A stretch of DNA of 64,000 nt from DATKBT01 sp035546295 (GTDB taxonomy: Bacteria; Acidobacteriota; Thermoanaerobaculia; Multivoradales; Multivoraceae): positions 11,808 to 75,807 of the forward strand of contig DATKBT010000108.1 of assembly GCA_035546295.1 (NCBI GenBank), given 5' to 3'. The translations under genes were made by a program, and so were the position numbers. Every line of letters starts with the position of its first letter. The first letter of the stretch is position 1. Of this stretch, positions 34,701 to 42,613 are shown piece by piece. The notes beneath the pieces are model-generated. The model did no database searches, was not told the origin of the DNA, and saw only the letters and a program-made list of their open reading frames with translations.

Positions 34701-36609
34701 GAACGAACCGTTCACGGTCGTCGGGGTCGGCGACATGGGGGGCGACGTCTTCGGCAACGGCATGCTGCTGTCGCACCAGATCCGGCTGCTGGCGGCCTTC
34801 AACCACCGGCACGTCTTCCTCGACCCCGATCCGGACCCCGAAAGGAGCTGGCGAGAGCGCAAGCGGCTGTTCGAGCTCCCGCGCTCGAGCTGGTCGGACT
34901 ACGACAGCGACGAGCTGTCGCCGGGAGGCGGGGTGTTCTCGCGGACCGCGAAGTCGATCCCGATCTCGCCGCAGGTGGCCGCCCGCTTCGGCATCAGCGA
35001 GCGGGAGATGGTGCCGACCGATCTGATCCGGAGGCTGCTGCGCGCCGACGTCGAGCTGCTCTGGTTCGGCGGCATCGGCACCTACGTCAAGGCCTCGTTC
35101 GAGGACCATCTCGACGTCGGCGACCGCGCCAACGACGCGCTGCGCATCGACGGCCGGGAGGTGCGGGCGAAGGTGGTGGGCGAGGGCGCCAACCTGGCGA
35201 TGACCCAGCTCGCCCGGATCGAGGCCGAGATGTCGGGCTGCCGTCTCAACACCGACTTCATCGACAACTCGGCCGGCGTCGACACCTCCGACCACGAGGT
35301 CAACCTCAAGATCCTTCTCGGCGGTCTGGTGCGCCAGGGCGCGATCGACCGGCCGCAGCGCGATCGGATGCTGCGCGAGATGGAGGACGAGGTCGCCGCC
35401 CTGGTGCTGCGCTCGAACTACCTGCAGCCCCAGGCCATCTCGGTGACCGAGCACCTCGCCCGGCGACTGACGGACCGGCTGGTGACTGTGATGCGAGCTC
35501 TCGAGCGCGAAGGGCGACTCGACCGCCGGATCGAGTTCCTGCCGAGCGACGAGGAGCTCGAGGACCGCCGACGCCAGGGCCTGGGACTCACCCGGGCAGA
35601 GCTGGCGGTGCTGCTCAGCTACACCAAGCTCGACACCTACCGCTCGCTGGTGCGCTCGCCCCTGCTCGACGATCCGGCACTGCGGCCTCACCTCTTCGGC
35701 TACTTCCCGCGTGCGGTCCAGGGGATGGAGGAGGCCATCGTCGCCCATCCGCTCTGTCGCGAGATCATCGCGACGGTGATGACCAACGAGATGGTGAACC
35801 GGGTCGGGATGGCGTTCGTCAACGAGGTCTCGGGGAAGACCGGGCACGAGCCCGACCAGGTCGCGCTCGCCTACTCGGCGGCGCGCCAGATCCTGCGTAT
35901 CCCGCGGCTCTGGCAGCAGATCGAGGCGCTCGACGGCGAGGTCCCTGCTGACGTCCAGCTCTCCATGCTCGCCGAGTGCGGACGCCTGCTCGAACGCTGC
36001 ACCGTCTGGTTGCTCGAGCAGAGCGTAGAGCGGGTCGACCCCGGGGCCCTGGTGGAGTCCTACCGGGTCGGGTTCGTCGAGCTCTACGAGTGCCTGCCGC
36101 GCTGGATCTCGGGCCAGCTCGCCGAGCGGATCGAGGCCGACGGCGGGCGCTACGAGGCGCGGGGAGTCCCCGCCGAGCTGGCGGGCTCGGTCGCCCGCCT
36201 GCGGCAGCTCTCGTCGGCCTTCGACATCGTCCGCATCGCGTCGTCGAGGGGCCTGGGGATCGAGAACGTGGCGCGGGTCTACTTCCAGCTCGGCGCTCGC
36301 TTCGAGTTCGACTGGCTGCGGGCCACGGCGCGCGACATCGCTCCTCAGGGAATCTGGGACCGGCACGCGATCCGCGCGCTGGTCGACGAGCTGTTCAGCG
36401 ACCAGGCGGCGCTCACCGCGCGCGTGCTCGACGAGATCGGCGAGGTCGACGACTCCGAGGCCGACCTGGTCGGCGCGTGGATCGAGCGGCACTCGCTCCC
36501 GGTCGAGAAGGCGCGGGCGCTGCTCGTCGACATGCACTCGCAACCGGGCGACCTGGGGATGCTGGCGGTGGCGAGGAGGTCGCTCGAGGCCCTCGTCCAC
36601 ATCGTGTGA
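31756..36609 (+). CDS. Large NAD-dependent glutamate dehydrogenase
   Basis: 1617 residues, the usual size of the large NAD-GDH family (about 1600). It oxidises glutamate to 2-oxoglutarate and ammonia with NAD, in the cytoplasm. The N-terminal regulatory part includes EVMNDDMPFLVDSTTAAL, and the catalytic part includes RGGIRWSDRREDFRTEVLGLMKAQMVKNAVIVPEG-like sequence near residues 820-860, GGSAGYDHKKMGITARGAWESVKRHF, and VGVGDMGGDVFGNGML. All these blocks look intact. The ATG at 31756 has only a weak GAGG nearby. An open frame continues upstream through a tandem repeat, but that part does not look coding. The complementary strand has a 1600-codon shadow frame. Confidence 0.95.
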   Translation: MARPPEIHQGPASPAPPPSPSVFSRIEQLAEGLDAEEASFARFLRVFYADVPKRDLADRADEELIAAARAIWRHGRQRIPGVAKVRVYNPSGERHGWSSPHTVVEVMNDDMPFLVDSTTAALSRAGGELVMVIHPMIPVERDGEGRLVDLADPGQTGGGGATVESFMQITLRRLPAPRLGEIEDELHRVLGQVRVAVEDWGSMRERCEETLAELRHSPPPLPPGEVSEVADFLEWLIDDHFTFLGTREYRFHGEGETAVARVLHGKGLGLLRDPDFVVFEGLRDLGRLPPEIRHFVRERSLIRITKANALSTVHRPVHLDTVAIKSFDAEGQVLGERLFLGLFTSSAYAARVSEVPILREKVRATVAQCGFPPGSHNAKGLAHVLESYPRDELFQISQEELADFAVGILHLQERPRIALFPRRDPFERFVSCLVYVPRDRYDTRLRLRLQGILEEAFGGELSTYYTQLGDDPLARIHFIVKTSPGSLRKVDYAQLERELIDAGQSWTSRLENALVERLGEERGAEVYRSYRTAFPMAYRETFDPADAVRDVESIARLVEIGGPVLRFEQRPDQEPGEIDLRLFTADRLPPLSNVLPLLERTGLRVLFERAHPVTPDDAPRVWVRALRVRADRGRELDPARFDDYEQAVRDIWHGASENDGFNRLVLFGGLRGREVAVFRAYARYLSQVGVPFSRSSMHAVLARQPIVTRWLFDLFLRKFDPAQAEGRAADVERIQRAIHAQLEQVEDLDEDRILRRFLDLLDCTLRTNYFQQDAAGAPPPHLSFKLDSRRLAGLPAPRPWREIWVYSPEVEGVHLRGGRVARGGIRWSDRREDFRTEVLGLMKAQMVKNAVIVPEGSKGGFVVRRLPEEPEEARAAVVDAYCTLIRGMLDLTDNLVAGEVVPPPRTVRWDDDDTYLVVAADKGTATFSDTANAISEKRGYWLGDAFASGGSAGYDHKKMGITARGAWESVKRHFREQGKDIQNEPFTVVGVGDMGGDVFGNGMLLSHQIRLLAAFNHRHVFLDPDPDPERSWRERKRLFELPRSSWSDYDSDELSPGGGVFSRTAKSIPISPQVAARFGISEREMVPTDLIRRLLRADVELLWFGGIGTYVKASFEDHLDVGDRANDALRIDGREVRAKVVGEGANLAMTQLARIEAEMSGCRLNTDFIDNSAGVDTSDHEVNLKILLGGLVRQGAIDRPQRDRMLREMEDEVAALVLRSNYLQPQAISVTEHLARRLTDRLVTVMRALEREGRLDRRIEFLPSDEELEDRRRQGLGLTRAELAVLLSYTKLDTYRSLVRSPLLDDPALRPHLFGYFPRAVQGMEEAIVAHPLCREIIATVMTNEMVNRVGMAFVNEVSGKTGHEPDQVALAYSAARQILRIPRLWQQIEALDGEVPADVQLSMLAECGRLLERCTVWLLEQSVERVDPGALVESYRVGFVELYECLPRWISGQLAERIEADGGRYEARGVPAELAGSVARLRQLSSAFDIVRIASSRGLGIENVARVYFQLGARFEFDWLRATARDIAPQGIWDRHAIRALVDELFSDQAALTARVLDEIGEVDDSEADLVGAWIERHSLPVEKARALLVDMHSQPGDLGMLAVARRSLEALVHIV

Positions 36610-36828
36610 TGGAGCGCGGGGCATGATCCTCCGCCGGCCCCCTTCGAGCTCAGGCGCTGGGAGCGAGCCTTCATCGACGACATCTCCCGGGGCGTCGGCT
36701 TCACGTCGGAGTGGCACGATCCGTTCATCAGCGACGAAGGCCTCGAAGAGCATGGGCCGGAGTTCTTCGCGAACTACCTGGCCAATCCCCAGAGCAAGCT
36801 CCTGCAGTTGACCAGGACCGGGACCTGA
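36610..36828 (+). pseudogene. Coding-like remnant directly after glutamate dehydrogenase
   Basis: In the same frame as the glutamate dehydrogenase and starting right after its stop, an open stretch of about 72 codons ends at a TGA at 36826-36828. From about 36643 it has strongly coding-like third positions and a plausible protein sequence (FELRRWERAFIDD, TSEWHDPFISDEG, FFANYLANPQSKL). There is no start codon in this frame and I do not recognise the family. It may be the 3' remainder of a lost gene or an unannotated small gene in a shifted frame. Confidence 0.35.
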
Positions 36829-36972
36829 AGGGTTCCTAAGACGCGTGCGGAGCGGCGCCCGCTGCAGCCCGACGTCGATCGCCAGGGTCGCTCGGGGAGC
36901 TCCCGCCTTGGAGTCCTCTTTCGCGGGTGGTCTCGGCCGCTCGGAGACGGAACGACACCTGTGGAGCTGGTG

Positions 36973-37398
36973 CTACCCGGCGGGCCACTGCAGGCAGACG
37001 ACGTAGCCGTCGGGATCGCGCAGCCAGAGCTGCCGCATCCCGTAGGGGGCGACCGACGGCGGATCGAGTCGGATGCCGTTCGCGCGAAAGTGCTCGTAGG
37101 CGGCGTCGAGGTCGCGGCAGCCGAAGAACAGGCCGGTGTCACCATGGACAGTCGTCCGATCGGCGACCGGCTCGGCCGGCCGCTCGCCGTGCTCGTAGGC
37201 CGTGTTTAGCATCAGCTCGATGCCGTCCCGACGGAGCAGCGCCCAGTCGACGTCGTCTGCAGCTCGGCCGGGGTCCGAGGCGCCGGGATCCGAGGTGCCG
37301 GCGAGCTCGAAGCCGAGCAGGTCCCGGTAGAACGCGAGGGACGTCGGCATGTCGAAGACCTGAAGGAGCGGGGCGAAGCCCTCGAGCTTCGGGTGCAC
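36973..37398 (-). CDS. VOC (glyoxalase/bleomycin-resistance type) protein
   Basis: 141 residues. The vicinal-oxygen-chelate fold shows in PLLQVFDMPTSLAFYRDLLGFEL, a first beta-alpha-beta unit, and in YGMRQLWLRDPDGYVVCLQW, the typical closing strands with the GPDGY-type turn. Such proteins are metal enzymes or antibiotic-binding proteins. The usual metal-ligand positions are only partly filled here, so a binding role is as likely as catalysis. It diverges from the M24 peptidase gene across 249 bases. Confidence 0.85.
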   Translation of the reverse strand: MHPKLEGFAPLLQVFDMPTSLAFYRDLLGFELAGTSDPGASDPGRAADDVDWALLRRDGIELMLNTAYEHGERPAEPVADRTTVHGDTGLFFGCRDLDAAYEHFRANGIRLDPPSVAPYGMRQLWLRDPDGYVVCLQWPAG

Positions 37399-37647
37399 GA
37401 GCTCACCTCCCTGTCGTTGCGCCCCGACGAAGGAACGGAGGACGCCACCGCTCCGGCCGCGAGTGCGAGCTGCGACATTCTAGCGGGCTCGTGGTGGACT
37501 TGGGCGCTCGCCGAGATCGAGGCATCCGGTGACGGCGGCCGTGACCTTCGGGCAGAATCGAGGTCCGATGAAGGGCAGCGGCGGTCGAGATCCCACGGGC
37601 GCCCGCCACGTGAGAGCGGCGCGCCGCAAACGGAGCGGAGGGACGTG

Positions 37648-38964
37648 ATGAGGAATCGGTGGATCGGCGGCGCCGCCCTGGTCGCCACGACGCTGGGCGC
37701 GGAGCTTCCGGCGGGAGCCCAGGAGGCCCGCCATCGCTGGGAGCGGATGAACACGATCCGCCAGCAGAAGCTCGACCTGGTGCTCCCGGAGGTGATGAGG
37801 GAGAACGGCATCGACATGTGGATCACCATGATCCGCGAGGCGAACTACGGCACCCTCTGGCGCGACCTCGGCGAGGGCTACGCCGGCACCGACGGCTTCT
37901 ACGTCTTCACCGATCGCGGCGGCGAGCGGATCGAGCGCGCCGCCCTCGGCATCTCGGGCTATCGCATCGAGCGAAGCGGCGCCTACGACCTGTTCCTGCC
38001 GGCCGACGCGCTCGCCGACTTCGTGCGCGAGCGCGACCCGCAACGCATCGGCGTCAACACCTCACGCGCGATCGGGCCGGCGGACACGCTGTCGCACACC
38101 GGCTGGGAACAGATCCGGGAGACTCTCGGCGAGCCCTGGGCGTCGCGCCTGGTCTCCGCCGAGAAGCTGGTCTCCGACTTCCGCTCGCGAAGAGTCGCTT
38201 CAGAGATCGCGGCCTTCGCCGAGGCCGGCGAGATCTCGCGGGAGATCGCCGAGCGCGCTTTCTCCAACGAGGTGATCACACCCGGGGTGACCAGCCTCGA
38301 GGACGTCGCCTGGTGGATATCCGACCAGCTCCTCGCGCGCGGGCTCGACAGCTCGTTCGGCATGCCCTCGATCTACGTCACCGGCGCCGAGGGCATCGTG
38401 GCGACTTCGAACGAGCGCATCATCCAGCGCGGCGACCTGCTGATGATCGACTGGGGGGTCGGCTTCCTCAACCTCTACACCGACATGAAGCGGATCGCCT
38501 ACGTCCTGCGCGAAGGGGAGACCGAGGCGCCGGCGGGCTTCCAGCACGCCTTCGAGCGCGCTCGAGCGGCGCGCGCCGTGGTCGTCGACTCGATCGTTCC
38601 CGGCATCACGGCCGCCGAGGCCGAGCGCCGGATCTACGCCAACCTCGAGGAGGCCGGCTTCCGGCGCATCGACTTCAACCAGCCGACCGACGACCCGGAG
38701 AGCACCGACGTGGTCATCGGCTGCCACTCGGTCGGCAACAGCGGGCACGGCATCGGGCCGTCGATCGCGTTCTTCAACCCGGTCCGGCTCCAGTACGAGC
38801 TGCGGCCGACGAACCTGCTGTCGATCGAGCTCTTCGCCTACACCGCCGCACCCGAGCTCGGCGGCGCCAAGGTGCGAATCCCGCTCGAGGACGACGCGGT
38901 GGTCACCGAGCGGGGGGTGGAGTGGCTGTATCCCCCGATCGATCGCATCCTGTTGATCCGCTAG
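37648..38964 (+). CDS. Exported M24 metallopeptidase (Xaa-Pro aminopeptidase-like)
   Basis: 438 residues. A signal peptide (IGGAALVATTLGAELPAGAQ) points to the periplasm. The M24 pita-bread fold shows its metal ligands in order: Asp in LMIDWGVGF (about residue 268), Asp in LYTDMKRIAY, His in GNSGHGIGP, Glu in LLSIELFAY and Glu in VVTERGVEW. The HSVGNSGHGIG segment is typical of prolidase and aminopeptidase P relatives. The start ATG has AGCGGAGGGA 6 bases upstream. Related secreted M24 proteins occur in Acidobacteria. The substrate should be a proline-containing peptide, but creatinase-like activity cannot be ruled out. Confidence 0.88.
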   Translation: MRNRWIGGAALVATTLGAELPAGAQEARHRWERMNTIRQQKLDLVLPEVMRENGIDMWITMIREANYGTLWRDLGEGYAGTDGFYVFTDRGGERIERAALGISGYRIERSGAYDLFLPADALADFVRERDPQRIGVNTSRAIGPADTLSHTGWEQIRETLGEPWASRLVSAEKLVSDFRSRRVASEIAAFAEAGEISREIAERAFSNEVITPGVTSLEDVAWWISDQLLARGLDSSFGMPSIYVTGAEGIVATSNERIIQRGDLLMIDWGVGFLNLYTDMKRIAYVLREGETEAPAGFQHAFERARAARAVVVDSIVPGITAAEAERRIYANLEEAGFRRIDFNQPTDDPESTDVVIGCHSVGNSGHGIGPSIAFFNPVRLQYELRPTNLLSIELFAYTAAPELGGAKVRIPLEDDAVVTERGVEWLYPPIDRILLIR

Positions 38965-39051
38965 CGAGCCGCGACCGCCGGCTCCCGCTCCCTCCGTGGC
39001 CGCGAGGCTCCGACCGGGACGACCGTTCTCGCGGTCGGCTATCCTCGCGCC

Positions 39052-39981
39052 GTGGGCGCCAGGCTCGAGAGCATGGTCGAGGTCGCCAGGGGGCTGCGCT
39101 TCCCCGAAGGACCGGTGGCGATGTCCGACGGCAGCGTCGTGCTGGTGGAGATCGCGCGCGGCACGTTGAGCCGCGTGACCGGCGACGGCGACGTCCAGGT
39201 GATCGCCGAGACCGGCGGCGGCCCCAACGGCGCGGCGGTCGGTCCCGACGGCGCGATCTGGGTCTGCAACAACGGCGGCTTCGCCTGGCGCGAGGTCGAC
39301 GGACGCGTCCTGCCCGGGCCGCAGCCCGCCGACTACCAGGGCGGCAGCATCCAGCGCGTCGACCTCGCCACGGGGGCGGTCGAGACCGTCTATCGCGAAT
39401 GCGACGGCCGTCCGTTGCGAGGCCCCAACGACCTGGTCTTCGACTCCGCGGGCGGCTTCTGGTTCACCGACCACGGCAAGACCCGCGAGCGCGAGCGCGA
39501 TCGCACCGGGCTGTTCTACGCCACGGTCGACGGCGGCTCGATTCGCGAGATGGTGTTCCCGCTCGAGGCGCCGAATGGCGTCGCGCTGTCGCCGGATCAG
39601 GATCGCGTTTACGTGGCGGAGACGATGACCGGCCGCGTCTTCTACTGGAATCTGAGCGGGCCCGGCGCGATCGACCCGCATCCGCGCTCGCCGCACGGCG
39701 GACACCTGCTCGCCGGACTGCCTGGCCTCCAGCTCCTCGACTCGATGGCCGTCGACGCCGACGGCAACGTCTGTGTCGCGACCATCGTCAACGGCGGCAT
39801 CACCGTCATCGCGCCCGACGGCGAGGTGCTCGAGCACGTGCCGACCGACGATCCGCTGACCACCAACGTCTGCTTCGGCGGTCCCGATCTGCGCACCGCC
39901 TACGTGACCCTCTCGTCGACCGGCCGCCTGGTCTCGATGGAGTGGCCGCGTCCGGGATTGCCACTGGCGTTCACAGCGTAG
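39052..39981 (+). CDS. SMP-30/gluconolactonase-like beta-propeller hydrolase
   Basis: 309 residues. The SMP-30/gluconolactonase family pattern is clear: GLRFPEGPVAMSDGS at the start, GGGPNGAAVGPDGAIWVCNN, then RGPNDLVFDSAGGFWFTDHG with the metal-binding Asn-Asp, and APNGVALSPDQDRVYVAET later. It should hydrolyse a lactone (gluconolactone or similar) in the cytoplasm, as no signal peptide is seen. The GTG at 39052 is listed as start; the ATG at 39073 is equally possible and neither has a strong ribosome-binding site. It follows the M24 gene by 87 bases. Confidence 0.85.
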   Translation: MGARLESMVEVARGLRFPEGPVAMSDGSVVLVEIARGTLSRVTGDGDVQVIAETGGGPNGAAVGPDGAIWVCNNGGFAWREVDGRVLPGPQPADYQGGSIQRVDLATGAVETVYRECDGRPLRGPNDLVFDSAGGFWFTDHGKTRERERDRTGLFYATVDGGSIREMVFPLEAPNGVALSPDQDRVYVAETMTGRVFYWNLSGPGAIDPHPRSPHGGHLLAGLPGLQLLDSMAVDADGNVCVATIVNGGITVIAPDGEVLEHVPTDDPLTTNVCFGGPDLRTAYVTLSSTGRLVSMEWPRPGLPLAFTA

Positions 39982-40052
39982 CGTTTGGCGTCACCGTCGG
40001 CCGACGATCGCGCGAAGACGAAGGGCGGCCGGGGTGATCTCTCGCGGCCCTC

Positions 40053-40658
40053 TCAATCCCCTTCGGCCGGCACCCGCGCCGCCGCGTGGTACTCGAGGTT
40101 GGGCATCATGTCGATCGCGGAGGCCATCCGGTTCGACATGTTGAAGAACGAGGCGACCGCGGCGACGTCCCAGATCTCGGCGTCGCTCAGGCCCGCGCCG
40201 CGCAGCGCCTGCCGGTCGGGCTCCTCGATCTCGTGCGAGCGATCGGTCATCTTCACCGCGAAGTCGAGCATCGCGCGCTGGCGCGCCGACAGCTCGGCGA
40301 CGCGGTAGTTCTTGCACAGGATCTCGCCGAGCACCGGGTCCCCCGACAGCTCGCGCACCGCCGCTCCGTGGGCGACGAGGCAGTAGTAGCAACGGTTCTG
40401 AGCCGACACCACGACCGCGATCATCTCGCGCTCGAGCTTGGAGAGCCCCGATTCGCCGAGCATCAGCCCGTTGTACATGCCGGTGAAGCCGCGCAGCTTC
40501 TCCTCGTCGAACAGGTAGGCGGCGATCACGTTGGGGACCAGCCCGAGCTTCTCGCGGCACTTGGCGAGGTACTTGCGGGTTTCCGGGGAGAGCTCCTCCT
40601 CGGCAGGGATGGGGAGGTCGAGGGCGTGGAGGTAGGGTGGCTGGGACATGGCGGGCAT
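40053..40658 (-). CDS. AhpD-like peroxidase-related protein (carboxymuconolactone decarboxylase fold)
   Basis: 201 residues. The AhpD/CMD core carries the redox pair in NRCYYCLVAHG (CxxC followed by His) and helices SKLEREMIAVVVSA and ARQRAMLDFAVKMT. The length and the trailing SDAEIWDVAAVASFFNMSNRMAS fit the uncharacterised peroxidase-related branch of the family. The cysteines should reduce peroxides with help from a thiol partner. Two start codons are possible, 40658 and 40649. It converges with the SMP-30 gene and follows the PhoH gene on the same strand after about 100 bases. Confidence 0.88.
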   Translation of the reverse strand: MPAMSQPPYLHALDLPIPAEEELSPETRKYLAKCREKLGLVPNVIAAYLFDEEKLRGFTGMYNGLMLGESGLSKLEREMIAVVVSAQNRCYYCLVAHGAAVRELSGDPVLGEILCKNYRVAELSARQRAMLDFAVKMTDRSHEIEEPDRQALRGAGLSDAEIWDVAAVASFFNMSNRMASAIDMMPNLEYHAAARVPAEGD

Positions 40659-40671
40659 GTTAGCCCCGCCG

Positions 40672-40722
40672 CGTGCTGCTCGGCCGGCAGCACGTCGGCC
40701 GCGAAGGACTCCGGCCGCTACG
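40672..40722 (-). repeat. Hairpin and possible REP-like palindrome in inverted orientation
   Basis: A perfect 8-base stem CGTGCTGC/GCAGCACG (40672-40679 with 40687-40694) is followed by a stretch which on the minus strand reads GTAGCGGCCG ... CGGCCGACG. This resembles the palindromes at 55827, 58402 and 58536 and lies downstream of phoH in its transcription direction. The match is looser than those. Confidence 0.4.
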
Positions 40723-40761
40723 GCGGATTCATCAAAGCTCGCGCGCCGGCGGTCCGGCTCG

Positions 40762-42078
40762 TCACAGCACCCGGCTCGCCAGGTTCGCCAGCTCGGAACG
40801 CTCCCCCTTCTCGAGGTTCACGTGCGCATAGAGCGGGTGGCCCTTCATGCGGTCGATCAGGTACGCCAGGCCGTTGCTCTGCGCGTCGAGGTAGGGGGTG
40901 TCGATCTGGAACACGTCGCCCGTGAAGACGATCTTGGTGCCCTCGCCAGCCCTCGTGATGATCGTCTTGATCTCGAGCGGAGTCAGGTTCTGAGCCTCGT
41001 CGACGATGAAGATCACGTTGGCGAGGCTGCGGCCCCGGATGTAGGCGAGCGGCACGATCTGGAGCTTGTCCTGCTCGACCATGCCCACGATCTGCTGGTA
41101 TTCGCGAGCGCGCTCCGAGTACTGGTTCTTGATGACGTTGAGGTTGTCCCACAGGGGCTGCATGAACGGGCTCATCTTGGCCTCGATGTCGCCGGGCAGG
41201 AAACCGAGATCGCGGTTGTTGAGCGGCACGATCGGGCGCGCGAGGTAGATCTGCCGGTACTGGCGGCGCTGCTGGAGGGCGCCGGCGAGCGCGAGCAGGG
41301 TCTTGCCGGTGCCCGCCGCCCCGCTGATGGTGACCAGCGGGATCGAGTCGTCGAGGATGGCGTCGAGAGCGAAGGTCTGCTCGGCGTTGCGCGGCAGGAT
41401 CCCGTAGGCCGGAGTCTTCTCGAGCAGCGCGACGTTGCCCTCGGCGCGCCGGGCCACCGCGAGAGCCGACCGCGACGGACCGCGCAGGACCAGGTAGTGG
41501 TGGTCGAGGGGCGGCTCGGGGAGGATGCGGTCGATCGGCAGCCTGCGCTCGCGATAGAGCTCGTCGAGCACCTCGTCGTCGGAGAGCTGGTGGGTGCTCT
41601 TGCCCGAGTAGAGGTGGTCGACGTCGGCGACCTGGACCGTCTCGTAGTCCTCGGCCTTGAGACCGATCGATCGCGCCTTGACCCGCAGGTTGATGTCCTT
41701 GGAGACCAGGATGACCGGGCGGTCCGGCGACTGCTCGGCGAGCCCCAGCGCCGCCGCCAGGATCCGATGGTCGTTGCGCCGCGAGCCGAGCAGCTCGGCG
41801 GTGTGCTCGAAATGCCCGTTCTCGGCGATCACGCGCAGCCGCCCTCGGGTGCTGCCGTTGAGCGGCAGCCAGGATCGCAGGTCGTGGTCCTCGGACAGCC
41901 GGTCGAGCCGGCGCAGGAACTCCCGGGCGTGGAGGTTGAGGACGTTGTTGCCCTTCTTGAAGGTGTCGAGCTCCTCGAGCACGGTCACCGGGATCGCGAG
42001 GTCGTGCTCCTGGAAGCTGTCGAGGGCATTGGCGTCGTAGAGGATGACGGACGTATCGAGCACGAACACCTTGGTCAT
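40762..42078 (-). CDS. PIN domain - PhoH-family ATPase
   Basis: 438 residues. Residues 1-140 are a PIN nuclease-like domain (KVFVLDTSVILYDANAL, with Asp at the expected position). The C-terminal half is the PhoH ATPase with a P-loop GAAGTGKTLLALAGAL and a Walker B-like FIVDEAQNLTP. This PIN-PhoH layout is widespread (YlaK, PhoH2) and is linked to RNA unwinding and cleavage. All key residues look present. GAGAGGA precedes the ATG at 42078. It is a single gene with an unusually long upstream region. Confidence 0.92.
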   Translation of the reverse strand: MTKVFVLDTSVILYDANALDSFQEHDLAIPVTVLEELDTFKKGNNVLNLHAREFLRRLDRLSEDHDLRSWLPLNGSTRGRLRVIAENGHFEHTAELLGSRRNDHRILAAALGLAEQSPDRPVILVSKDINLRVKARSIGLKAEDYETVQVADVDHLYSGKSTHQLSDDEVLDELYRERRLPIDRILPEPPLDHHYLVLRGPSRSALAVARRAEGNVALLEKTPAYGILPRNAEQTFALDAILDDSIPLVTISGAAGTGKTLLALAGALQQRRQYRQIYLARPIVPLNNRDLGFLPGDIEAKMSPFMQPLWDNLNVIKNQYSERAREYQQIVGMVEQDKLQIVPLAYIRGRSLANVIFIVDEAQNLTPLEIKTIITRAGEGTKIVFTGDVFQIDTPYLDAQSNGLAYLIDRMKGHPLYAHVNLEKGERSELANLASRVL

Positions 42079-42613
42079 GCAGTCCTCTCGGAGCGGGACG
42101 GGCAGGGGAGCGAAGCGCGGCGGCCGCGACCGCGATTGCGGCCACGACGACGACCACGACTGCAGGTGCGACCACGACAGCGGTCACCCCGGCTGCAGTC
42201 GCCACGACCACAAGGAGTTGGGGCCGCGGTGCGCTGGACTACCATGGATGGGACCATTGTAGACGACTTTCGCGGGCGGCGTGAGCGTCTCGACCAGCCC
42301 ACGGTCTCGTTCCGTGGTGGGGGGTGGTGCTCGATCACCACGAGCGCTCGAGAGCGTCGTCGGTCGTAACCGGACCACGTCGAGGCGAAGCTCTCGCGGG
42401 ATCGCCGGCCGGCAAAGGCCGGCCACGTGGAGAAACGCTGGCGGAGCGTCAGCCGGGGCGGCCGGAGTCGCTCGAAGCCTCCGAGCCACGAGCGGGGGTC
42501 GGGACACGGCATCGTGCCCGCCGCGCCGCTCGCCGGGACGCGACGGTCGAGTCAACGACCGGAATCGCCAGACCGGAAGAGGCGAGTCGGACCCCCGCGG
42601 TGGCCCCTCCTGG
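42079..42613. other. Long intergenic region with CCACGAC micro-repeats
   Basis: The 535 bases between phoH and the next minus-strand gene hold no credible gene. Close to phoH (about 42140-42215) the motif CCACGAC recurs at least four times with small changes. The open frames here encode either an Asp/His/Cys-rich or a Val/Ala-rich string, depending on the strand, as expected from a low-complexity tract. It should contain the phoH promoter. I cannot point to it. Confidence 0.4.

Noticed and set aside
31885..36753. 1622-codon minus-strand open frame
   Set aside because: It lies opposite the glutamate dehydrogenase gene and results from its high GC3. The product lacks domain features.
42044..42262. 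Short plus-strand frame rich in Asp, His and Cys
   Set aside because: It resembles a metal-binding peptide but comes from the CCACGAC micro-repeats and has no ribosome-binding site.
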